64,000 nt of DNA, taken from positions 62,001 through 126,000 of the forward strand of contig DASXUN010000012.1 of the NCBI GenBank assembly GCA_036504815.1, read 5' to 3'. Shown in pieces: positions 53,629-64,000 of the stretch. The notes beneath the pieces were generated by a model. The model saw only the letters and a list, made by a program, of their open reading frames with translations, made no database searches and had not been told where the DNA came from. The stretch's first letter is position 1. Each line of letters begins with the position of its first letter. Both the position numbers and the translations under genes were made by a program. Source of the DNA: Gemmatimonadaceae bacterium (GTDB lineage: Bacteria; Gemmatimonadota; Gemmatimonadetes; Gemmatimonadales; Gemmatimonadaceae).

Positions 53629-53715
53629 CTTCGCGGAAGTGGTGATGGCGGTTGTTGTTGTCTGTTTTTTCTCTGTTGTCTTTCTGTTGTTTGTCTGTAG
53701 TTTTCTGTAGTATCC
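53629..53715. other. T/G-rich spacer between tRNA-Arg and tRNA-Lys
   Basis: A low-GC stretch of repeated TGTCTG, TGTTGT and TTTTCTGTAG-like units in an otherwise GC-rich genome. No hairpin precedes the T runs. It may be a processing or pausing region in the tRNA precursor. Confidence 0.5.
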
Positions 53716-53788
53716 GCACCCATAGCTCAACTGGCAGAGCAACAGACTCTTAATCTGCAGGTTGTAGGTTCGACTCCTACTGGGTGCA
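53716..53788 (+). tRNA. tRNA-Lys (anticodon CUU)
   Basis: A 73-base cloverleaf. Acceptor GCACCCA/TGGGTGC, anticodon loop CTCTTAA with CTT at 53749-53751, T arm with AGGTTCGACTCCT. The first anticodon-stem pair is mismatched (A-C). CCA not encoded. Confidence 0.94.
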
Positions 53789-53791
53789 CTG

Positions 53792-53827
53792 AGGCCGTCG
53801 CGGATGGTTGCGACGGCCTTTGTTTTT
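53792..53827 (+). terminator. Terminator of the tRNA cluster
   Basis: AGGCCGTCGC (53792-53801) pairs perfectly with GCGACGGCCT (53810-53819), followed by a T-rich tail (TTTGTTTTT). Confidence 0.9.
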
Positions 53828-54037
53828 GGGGTTGGCGGGGTGGGGCGGCGTGGCGGATGAAAATCGGTATCAGAGTTCCGCAATTGATTCGTATGACGGG
53901 GCTTGCGCGGCCGACTCTAGTATGCTACTATACCCCTCCTCACGAGAACGGCGTTCTTGTGGAGGGTGGTGCCGCGGGCCCGCGAGGGCCCGTTCGTGTC
54001 GGCGGGAAGAAGTGGCGCGGAAGTTACGCGACAACAG

Positions 54038-54066
54038 TTGACACGGGGCACACATCGCAGTATAGT
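54038..54066 (+). promoter_or_regulatory. rRNA operon promoter
   Basis: Consensus TTGACA (54038-54043), 17 bases, TATAGT (54061-54066). Transcription should begin about 54073, giving a leader of some 190 bases. A weaker candidate (TTGCGC, 17 bases, TACTAT; 53903-53931) lies upstream. Confidence 0.9.
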
Positions 54067-54206
54067 TAAAGGCTGTCGCGGAAAGCGCGACGATGAGCTG
54101 ATTGATAATCGAGATGAGATCACTGTAGGGTGTGCGAGGCGATCGCTTTGATCCGGGCCCGTTCGGGGACCCGGGGAGCGATCAACCCGAACCTAAATAC
54201 AAGTGA

Positions 54207-54249
54207 TTCCGAACACGCTGTCACGCGACAGCGTGACAGCGTTTCGGAA
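54207..54249 (+). promoter_or_regulatory. Long leader hairpin just upstream of 16S
   Basis: A 19-bp stem with one bulged C (54214): TTCCGAA plus ACGCTGTCACGC pairs with GCGTGACAGCGT plus TTCGGAA around the loop GACA. Its 3' part also belongs to GGAAGAGAGCT (54246-54256), which can instead pair with AGCTCTTCC in the 16S-23S spacer (55833-55841). Confidence 0.8.
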
Positions 54250-54265
54250 GAGAGCTGACAAACAC

Positions 54266-55789
<1,524 letters not shown>

Positions 55790-56064
55790 ACGGAGCAGCG
55801 AGTAGGCCGGGTCTTCGGACCGCGGGCACGAAAGCTCTTCCTGGAAGTCGCCGCCTCGCATCACCCTGATCTCATCTCGATTTTCATATTGTGGGTTGGC
55901 GCCGCCCCTCGGGGCGGCGCGCAGCACCCCCGCTGTTTGACAATGGAACGAGAAGTGTTCGTGGGAAAATGAATCTCACTGAAGTGAATCGCTGAAGCGC
56001 CTCGCAAGAGGCAAAGCAGTATTCACTCGTTGTAGATCGCGCGTGCTCTGCTTGACAGATATGT
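55790..56064 (+). other. 16S-23S internal transcribed spacer without tRNA genes
   Basis: About 275 bases. No tRNA-Ile or tRNA-Ala, unlike many bacteria. It contains AGCTCTTCC (55833-55841) for 16S processing, a GC-rich hairpin (GCGCCGCCCC-TCG-GGGCGGCGC, about 55900-55922), a boxA-like CGCTGTTTGACA (55931-55942) and the left arm of the 23S processing stem (55941-55963). Confidence 0.85.
55941..55963 (+). repeat. Left arm of the 23S processing stem
   Basis: CAATGGA, two unpaired bases, then GAGAAGTGTTCGTG. It is complementary to 59095-59116 on the far side of 23S. Such stems are cut by RNase III. Confidence 0.88.
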
Positions 56065-59020
<2,956 letters not shown>

Positions 59021-59094
59021 CTCCCAATCGCCCTCGAAAGAGGGCCTTCGCAGAGCATTCGCGACACAACGCGTAAACAGTCAGATTCACCACA

Positions 59095-59116
59095 CACGAA
59101 CACTTCTCCTCCATTG
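59095..59116 (+). repeat. Right arm of the 23S processing stem
   Basis: CACGAACACTTCTC, one unpaired base or two, then TCCATTG; complementary to 55941-55963. The arms close a loop containing the whole 23S. Confidence 0.88.
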
Positions 59117-59127
59117 TCTCCAATTCG

Positions 59128-59242
59128 CTGGCGATTAGAGCGTCAGGGCCACACCCGTTCCCATTCCGAACACGGTCGTTAAGCCTGACAGCGCCGATGG
59201 TACTCCGCCCGAGAGGGCGCGGGAGAGTAGGCCGTCGCCGGC
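59128..59242 (+). rRNA. rrf: 5S ribosomal RNA
   Basis: About 114 bases. Terminal helix CTGGCGAT/GTCGCCGG, the conserved CCCGTTCCCATTCCGAACACGG split as CACCCGTTCCC and ATTCCGAACACGG, and GATGGTACTCC. Ends are uncertain by one to three bases. Confidence 0.95.
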
Positions 59243-59248
59243 ACCCCT

Positions 59249-59294
59249 TTGAACCCCCCAGTCGATTCGCTCGGCTGGGGGGTTCAATCTTTTC
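59249..59294 (+). terminator. rRNA operon terminator
   Basis: A perfect 13-bp stem: TTGAACCCCCCAG (59249-59261) with CTGGGGGGTTCAA (59275-59287), followed by TCTTTTCC. Confidence 0.9.
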
Positions 59295-59338
59295 CACCCC
59301 GTCCGTTTCTCCCCTTCTCCCCGGATCGTCTGTCAGAG

Positions 59339-60223
59339 ATGACCACACACGCCGGAATCGTCACCGTGGCGGGGAAGCCCAACGCCGGCAAGAGCACGCT
59401 GCTCAACCGCCTGGTCGGGCAGCACCTGGCCATCACCAGCCCCAAGCCGCAGTCGACGCGCGACCGGATCGTGGGACTGCGCACCGAGCAGGGCGTGCAG
59501 ATGGTCATTCTCGACACCCCGGGACTCCTCGCGCCCAAGCATCACCTGCACCGGTCGATGCTCGGCGCCGCCCTGGCGGCGCTGCGCGAGGCCGATGTGA
59601 TCGTGCACGTGGTGGACGCCACCAGCGATCCCGTGGAGCCGCTGGCGACGGTGGCCGGGCTCGACGCGGCGCCGAAGGCGCCGGTGGTCGTCGCCCTCAA
59701 CAAGTGCGACCTGGTGAACCAGGTCGTGCGGCGCGACCTCGCGCGTGCGCATCCGGGCGCGATCGTGATGTCGGCGCGCACGGGCGACGGGATGCCCGAA
59801 CTGCTCGCGGCGATCGCCGCGCACCTGCCGGAGAGCCCGTTCCTGTATCCGGAGGACGATCTCTCGACGCAGCACCTGCGGTTCTTCGCGCGCGAGGCCG
59901 TGCGGGAGGCGGCCCTCGAGCAGCTCGACGAGGAGGTGCCGCACGCGGTGGCCTGCGAGATCGAGGAGTTTCGTGAGGGGAGTGCGCCGGTGTACATTCG
60001 TGCCGTGCTCCACGTGGAGCGCGACAGCCAGAAGCGCATCCTGATCGGCAGCGGCGGCCAGCGCATCAAGAGCATCGGCCAGTCCGCGCGCCAACGCATT
60101 GAGGCGCTCGTCGGCGGTGCGGTGTATCTGGACTTGTGGGTGAAGGTGCTTCCCAACTGGCGGCGGAATCCGGCGGCGCTCGCGCGGCTCGGATACACGC
60201 TGCCCCCGGACGACTCGAAATGA
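59339..60223 (+). CDS. era: GTPase Era
   Basis: A 294-residue GTPase for 30S maturation. G1 GKPNAGKS, G3 [11 protein letters not shown]4 NKCD, G5 MSART, then the C-terminal KH domain ([35 protein letters not shown]). The ATG at 59339 gives the usual length; the frame continues upstream through the rRNA terminator, so an earlier start is not credible. It overlaps the next gene (ATGA). Confidence 0.97.
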   Translation: MTTHAGIVTVAGKPNAGKSTLLNRLVGQHLAITSPKPQSTRDRIVGLRTEQGVQMVILDTPGLLAPKHHLHRSMLGAALAALREADVIVHVVDATSDPVEPLATVAGLDAAPKAPVVVALNKCDLVNQVVRRDLARAHPGAIVMSARTGDGMPELLAAIAAHLPESPFLYPEDDLSTQHLRFFAREAVREAALEQLDEEVPHAVACEIEEFREGSAPVYIRAVLHVERDSQKRILIGSGGQRIKSIGQSARQRIEALVGGAVYLDLWVKVLPNWRRNPAALARLGYTLPPDDSK

Positions 60224-60387
60224 CGATCTCTCCGCAACTGCTGGCGATCCTGGTCTGCCCCAAGTGCAAGGGGGCCCTCGCCTATCGCGAGGCCGAGCAG
60301 GCCCTCGACTGCCCCGCGTGCAAACTGCGGTACCCCGTGCGCGACGACATCCCCGTCATGCTCGTCGATGAGGCGTTGCCGCTCTAA
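60220..60387 (+). CDS. Trm112-family zinc-ribbon protein (UPF0434/YcaR-like)
   Basis: 55 residues. Two CPxC pairs (VCPKCKGAL and [19 protein letters not shown]), as in the Trm112/YcaR family, which in eukaryotes and archaea activates methyltransferases. The bacterial role is not settled. It is translationally coupled to era and overlaps the next gene by 20 bases. Confidence 0.85.
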   Translation: MTISPQLLAILVCPKCKGALAYREAEQALDCPACKLRYPVRDDIPVMLVDEALPL

Positions 60388-61366
60388 TCCGTTCGGCGCG
60401 CTTGTCGCGGCGCTCGGTGCGTCGCTGGCCCTTGCGGCCGGCGCCGGTCCGTTGCGCGCCCAGGGCGGGCTCTCGACCGAAGGCTCGCTGGTGCTGCTCG
60501 TTCCCGTGGGCGCACGGGCCGTCGGCGTCGGCCAGACGGGGGTGACCGCGGAGGCCGGCTCGGCTTCCCTCTGGAGCAATCCCGCCGGCATCGCGCGCGC
60601 CACGACGCGGGAAGTGGCGTTGCACTACTCGAAGTCCGTGGTGGCCAACGGATCCGCCCTCGGCGTCGTGTATCCCGCGGGGCGGGCGGGGGTCATCGGC
60701 GTCGGGGCGCAGCTCTATGACTACGGCGAGCAGGAGCTGACGGACGATGTCGGCAACTCGGTGGGGCAGCTGCTGACGCGCGAAGTCGTGGCCATGTTCA
60801 CCTATGCGGCGACTCTCGGCCCATCGCTGCGGGCCGGCGTGACCTACAAGCTCCTGCAGCGCCGCAACGACTGCACGGGACCGTGTTCGACCAACATGTC
60901 CTACGTGGCCACGACGAGCGGTTTCGACGGCGGCTTCCAGTGGCAGCGTGCGCACGCCGACAGCCTGGTCGTTGGTTTTGCGGTGCGGCAGATGGGCCTC
61001 AGGCTCCAGGTGAATGACGCGTACCAGTCCGACGCGCTGCCCACCCGCCTGCATCTGGGCATCGGCGCGCGCGTGCCGCGCGTGGAGAAGGCGCTGCCCG
61101 GGGCCGAACTGCGGTGGGCCGTCGAAATCGTGAACCGGACGTCCCTCGATGATCCCGCCTTCCGGCTCGGGGGCGAACTCGGATTTCAGAAGCAACTGTA
61201 CCTGCGCGCGGGCTATGCCTCAGGCGTCGGCGATGCCACGGGGCCGGCCATGGGATTCGGCTTCGTGCGCGGCGCGATGCGCATCGACTTTGCGCGCGTC
61301 TTCGGCGGCCTGTCCTCCGACGCCGGCGTGCCGCCGACGTTCCTCACGCTGCGGGTGAGCTGGTGA
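60368..61366 (+). CDS. PorV/PorQ-like outer-membrane beta-barrel protein
   Basis: 332 residues. A signal peptide ends near [41 protein letters not shown] is the hallmark of the PorV/PorQ (UPF0164) group, and alternating strands run to the C-terminal TFLTLRVSW ending in the aromatic residue typical of outer-membrane barrels. PorV shuttles proteins in the type IX secretion system of Bacteroidota; whether this one does so is unknown. It overlaps the DUF5683-like gene by four bases. Confidence 0.8.
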   Translation: MRRCRSNPFGALVAALGASLALAAGAGPLRAQGGLSTEGSLVLLVPVGARAVGVGQTGVTAEAGSASLWSNPAGIARATTREVALHYSKSVVANGSALGVVYPAGRAGVIGVGAQLYDYGEQELTDDVGNSVGQLLTREVVAMFTYAATLGPSLRAGVTYKLLQRRNDCTGPCSTNMSYVATTSGFDGGFQWQRAHADSLVVGFAVRQMGLRLQVNDAYQSDALPTRLHLGIGARVPRVEKALPGAELRWAVEIVNRTSLDDPAFRLGGELGFQKQLYLRAGYASGVGDATGPAMGFGFVRGAMRIDFARVFGGLSSDAGVPPTFLTLRVSW

Positions 61367-62253
61367 GCGTGCGGTTCGCCCTGCAGGGCGCGATGGCGCT
61401 CGCCTGCCTGGCCGTGAACGTGCGCCCGGCGACCGCACAGTGGGCGGCGCCGTGGCGCACGGGGGCCGTGCGCGACGTCGCCGACATTGCGCCGGCGTCC
61501 GGGGCGGCACTCCGCGGCCTGGGCGCGCACGACGCAGCGCACGCGCTCGCGCGACGTGCGGGCGGCCTCGGACGGGATGACGCGGAGCGCCGCCGCTGGG
61601 CCCCGGTGGCGTCGCTGATCGTTCCGGGAGCGGGCCAGGCGCTGCTGCACCAGGATCGGTTTGTGGCGTACCTCGCCGTGGAGGCGTGGGCCGTGGTCGA
61701 GTTCGCGAACCAGCGGACCGAGGCTCGCCGGCAGCAGAATCGGTACCGGGGCCTGGCGCGCGATGTCGCCCGCTCGTTGTACGGGCCGACGTTCCCGGTG
61801 GGCACCGGCGAGTACTACGAGTGGATGGAGAAGTTCCTGGAGAGCGGTGTCTTCGACCGGCTCCCGGGCGGCGAGGTGGACCCGGACATCAATTCGGGTA
61901 CGTACAACGGGGCAATCTGGCTGCTCGCGCGCACCACGTACTGGAACGACCCGAACGTGTCGCCGTCGACCGGCAGCCCCGAGTATCGCCGCGCGATGAA
62001 TTTCTATCTGGATCGCGCGATCCGCCCGGAATTCCGGTGGTCATGGCGCAGCGCGCAGCTCGAGCAGGATCTCTTCATTCGGACGATTCGCCGCAGCAAC
62101 ACGTCGTTCCGCGAGGCGCGCTCAGCGCTGGGCATCGTGCTCGCGAACCACCTGCTGTCGTCGGTGGACGCATTTGTGACGCTGAGGGTTGAAGGGCTCG
62201 CAGGGAGCGCCGGTCGCGGGTTCGCCGTGCGAGGTTCGCTTCCCATCCGCTGA
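61363..62253 (+). CDS. DUF5683-like secreted or membrane protein (paralogue 2)
   Basis: 296 residues from GTG 61363 (GTGA overlap). A signal peptide ends near VRPATAQWA. SLIVPGAGQALLHQDRFVAYLAVEAWA and the C-terminal LANHLLSSVDAFVTLRVEG reproduce the two landmark motifs of the protein at 48700-49359. The middle part (EYYEWMEKFLESGVFDRLPG, RTTYWNDPNVSPS) is extra. It forms a pair with the PorV-like gene, so an envelope role is likely. Confidence 0.68.
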   Translation: MSVRFALQGAMALACLAVNVRPATAQWAAPWRTGAVRDVADIAPASGAALRGLGAHDAAHALARRAGGLGRDDAERRRWAPVASLIVPGAGQALLHQDRFVAYLAVEAWAVVEFANQRTEARRQQNRYRGLARDVARSLYGPTFPVGTGEYYEWMEKFLESGVFDRLPGGEVDPDINSGTYNGAIWLLARTTYWNDPNVSPSTGSPEYRRAMNFYLDRAIRPEFRWSWRSAQLEQDLFIRTIRRSNTSFREARSALGIVLANHLLSSVDAFVTLRVEGLAGSAGRGFAVRGSLPIR

Positions 62254-62311
62254 ACAAGGGTTGTACAGCGACCACGACATGGCGGTGCGCAAGTCGTGTC
62301 CTTGCTTGTGT

Positions 62312-62340
62312 TTGACACCCTCGTTCACAGCGGGTACGTT
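62312..62340 (+). promoter_or_regulatory. Promoter upstream of the GGDEF-type gene
   Basis: Consensus TTGACA (62312-62317), 17 bases, TACGTT (62335-62340), about 32 bases before the start codon. The 118-base spacer after the DUF5683-like gene contains nothing else recognisable. Confidence 0.65.
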
Positions 62341-62371
62341 ACGACTTCCAGAGAGGAGTTGAGCGGGCCGC

Positions 62372-63370
62372 GTGACGCACACGACTGCAATAGTCTTCGC
62401 GCCAGACGGGCAAGCCGTGCCGGATTCCATCCGTGCCTGGCTTGACAAGCATCGTCTGCCGACGGCGCGCGTCGCGACGGCTGACGATTTGATGTCGGCG
62501 GCGCTGCGGTCGCGTCCGCGTCTGGCGATCATCGACGCGCGCACGCATCCGGTGGCGGGACTCAAGGGATGTCAACGCCTGAAGGCCGACTCCTTCACCG
62601 GCATCGTGCCGGCGCTCGTGCTCGTGCGCAACGATCCCACGTCGTTCGCGGCCGCCTTCGACGTGCTGGCCGATGAGGTGATTCGCGAGGGCACCGATGT
62701 CGCCGAAGTCGCGCTGCGCGCGGAGGCGCTGCTGCGGCGTTCGGACCGCGACACGTACGTGCACCCCTCGACGCGCCTGCCCGGCGGCATCGAAATCGAG
62801 ACGGAGATCCTGCGGCGCCTCGAGGCCGACGAGTTGTTCGCGGCGTGCTACGCCGACCTGGATCACTTCAAGGAATACAACGATCGCTACAGCTACTACG
62901 ACGGCGATCGCGTGATCCGCATCCTGTCGAAGATCCTGCACGACGTCGTGAAGGGCACGGTGGCCGAACGCGGCTTCGTCGGGCACATCGGGGGCGACGA
63001 CTTCCTGTTCGTCATCCCGGTGGAGGCGGTGTCGGAAGTCTGCACCGAGGTGGTGTCGGTGTTCGACGCGATCGTGCCGTACCAGTATTCGGAGCAGGAC
63101 CGACGCGCGGGGTATTACTTTGGAAAGGACCGGCGCGGCCAGTTGCACAAGGTGCCGCTGATGACGGTTTCCATCGGCGTCGTGACCAACGAGCGCCGGA
63201 AGTTCTCGCACCCGTCGCAGGTCAGCGAACTGGCGACGGAAATGAAGAGTTACGCCAAGAGCCTGCCGGGCTCTGTGTTCACGATCGACCGCCGCGGCGA
63301 CGTCGCTGCGGATGAGGGCGCGCCGCGGTCGTCGACGGCGGACGCTGCTTCCGGGGTGGAGGAGAAGTGA
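62372..63370 (+). CDS. GGDEF-family protein with receiver-like N terminus and GGDDF active-site variant
   Basis: 332 residues. The N-terminal 125 residues look like a degenerate receiver (LAIIDARTHPVAG with Asp55, but no acidic pair at the start). The GGDEF domain has CYADLDHFKEYNDRYSYYDGD and HIGGDDFLFVIP: the signature is GGDDF (207-211) instead of GG(D/E)EF. An inserted segment (SEQDRRAGYYFGKDRRGQL) precedes the last strand MTVSIGVV. It could be a c-di-GMP synthase of altered activity or a nucleotide sensor. GAGGAG lies 13 bases before the GTG, rather far. Confidence 0.78.
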   Translation: MTHTTAIVFAPDGQAVPDSIRAWLDKHRLPTARVATADDLMSAALRSRPRLAIIDARTHPVAGLKGCQRLKADSFTGIVPALVLVRNDPTSFAAAFDVLADEVIREGTDVAEVALRAEALLRRSDRDTYVHPSTRLPGGIEIETEILRRLEADELFAACYADLDHFKEYNDRYSYYDGDRVIRILSKILHDVVKGTVAERGFVGHIGGDDFLFVIPVEAVSEVCTEVVSVFDAIVPYQYSEQDRRAGYYFGKDRRGQLHKVPLMTVSIGVVTNERRKFSHPSQVSELATEMKSYAKSLPGSVFTIDRRGDVAADEGAPRSSTADAASGVEEK

Positions 63371-64000
63371 ACGTATCGTGTCCTGAATGCCGGTCCGTCT
63401 TCCGTGTCGACCCGTCGAAGGTGCCGACGGTGGGCGTGCGCGCGCGCTGTTCGGTGTGCGGCGGCGTGATCACGATCGCCCCGCCCGGTGCCGTCGCCGC
63501 CGGTGGATCGCCGGCGGCCGGGCGCGCGCCGGCGCCCGCGATGCCGCGATCGGCGGAGCCGGTGGTAGAGCCCGCGACTCAGCCCCGCGTGTCGGGGCGC
63601 GTGTCGCGCGCGGCAGTGATGTCCGAGGCCGAGGCCGCGCCGAGTCCCGCGTTCGAGATGCCGGCGCCGCCGCCGGTGACCGCGATTCCGCGCCCCACCA
63701 TGCCGCCATTGCCACCGCCGATGCCGGCGGGCGCCACGCCGCCGCCACCGCGCCCCGGTGCGCCGGGGCCGTTTACGCCACCACGCACGGCCACACCGGC
63801 CGCGACGGGTGGCGGGCCGCCGTCGCCGTTTGCGACACCCATGACGCCGGCGGCTCCGGCACGTCGTCCGTCGTCGGCGGTGCCGCCGACGTCGACACCG
63901 ATGGTTGGCGTGCCCGGTCTGCGCCCCACGATGGTCACGCCGCCGATCACGCCGTCGATGCCGAGCGTACCGCCGCCGGCAGCGCCGCCTCCAGCGCCGC
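63367..64000 (+). CDS. Zinc-ribbon (MJ0042-type) protein with long Pro-rich region, 3' end outside the window
   Basis: The GTG at 63367 overlaps the previous stop (GTGA), and the frame stays open to the window edge (211 codons). The N terminus NVSCPECRSVFRVDPSKVP ... CSVC gives a CxxC-19-CxxC zinc ribbon (Cys5, 8, 28, 31) like MJ0042/zinc_ribbon_5 domains. Then follow at least 160 residues of Pro, Ala, Thr and Met. Such ribbons often head membrane or regulatory proteins with a domain after the linker; that part is not visible. Confidence 0.85.
   Translation, partial: MNVSCPECRSVFRVDPSKVPTVGVRARCSVCGGVITIAPPGAVAAGGSPAAGRAPAPAMPRSAEPVVEPATQPRVSGRVSRAAVMSEAEAAPSPAFEMPAPPPVTAIPRPTMPPLPPPMPAGATPPPPRPGAPGPFTPPRTATPAATGGGPPSPFATPMTPAAPARRPSSAVPPTSTPMVGVPGLRPTMVTPPITPSMPSVPPPAAPPPAP

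Noticed and set aside
53857-54069. Short plus-strand frame resembling the start of a MerR regulator
   Set aside because: Only the first ~28 residues look MerR-like. The rest is compositionally odd and covers the rRNA promoter, so it is at best a remnant.

Overview
The window is a GC-rich bacterial chromosome segment with tightly packed genes, many sharing 4-base stop/start overlaps and many starting at GTG or TTG. It carries one complete rRNA operon. The 16S gene (short V1 region, GGACGAACGCTGGCGGCGTG near its 5' end), the outer-membrane and LPS genes (LptE-like, LpxH-like, heptose adenylyltransferase, PorV-like) and the gene order suggest a Gemmatimonas-like member of the Gemmatimonadota. 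That placement is an inference; a 16S alignment would settle it.

Layout. 1-669: the end of a pseudouridine synthase. 757-8431: a six-gene moxR/DUF58/VWA (Bat-type) operon with TPR and SH3-like domains fused to the last two proteins. 8462-14647: mutL, miaA, bshA, uppP, birA and coaX, nearly all overlapping. 14765-16850: groES-groEL behind a clear promoter and a CIRCE operator. 17069-20459: a GT4 glycosyltransferase fused to a second large domain, plus a GH130 mannoside phosphorylase-like enzyme. This pair is bracketed by two directly repeated 95-base elements containing a perfect 14-bp hairpin. 20661-23263 (minus strand): roadblock/LC7 protein, response regulator, ManC and a YycJ-like metallo-hydrolase. 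23373-28666: lipoprotein, serS, a sensor kinase and pcrA. 28663-30409 (minus strand): a phospholipase C-like protein and a membrane-anchored DUF948-like protein. 30504-34002: murA, pgeF and a degenerate histidine-kinase-like membrane protein.

34112-44109 is the rimP-nusA-ylxQ-infB-rbfA-truB-ribF series followed by secD-secF. It is preceded by a near-consensus promoter whose transcript meets an intrinsic terminator before the first codon, so attenuation is likely. 44238-48583 holds tatD, fhs, ridA and a selenium module: selD with an in-frame UGA (selenocysteine) codon, and the selenocysteine tRNA just downstream. 48700-53375 holds envelope genes (a DUF5683-like protein, LpxH-like, a thioesterase, LptE-like, a small membrane protein, RfaE2) followed by rph and rdgB. 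53412-59294 is the stable-RNA region: tRNA-Pro, tRNA-Arg, tRNA-Lys, then 16S-23S-5S with no tRNA in the spacer. 59339-64000 holds era, a Trm112-like protein, a PorV-like protein, a second DUF5683-like protein, a GGDDF-variant GGDEF protein and the start of a zinc-ribbon protein that runs off the window.

The points most worth following are the direct-repeat-bracketed GT4/GH130 block next to manC, the UGA-containing selD with its own tRNA, the Cys-to-Asp exchange in MurA, the attenuator-like leader of the nusA operon, the pseudo-histidine-kinase, and several families of short intergenic repeats.
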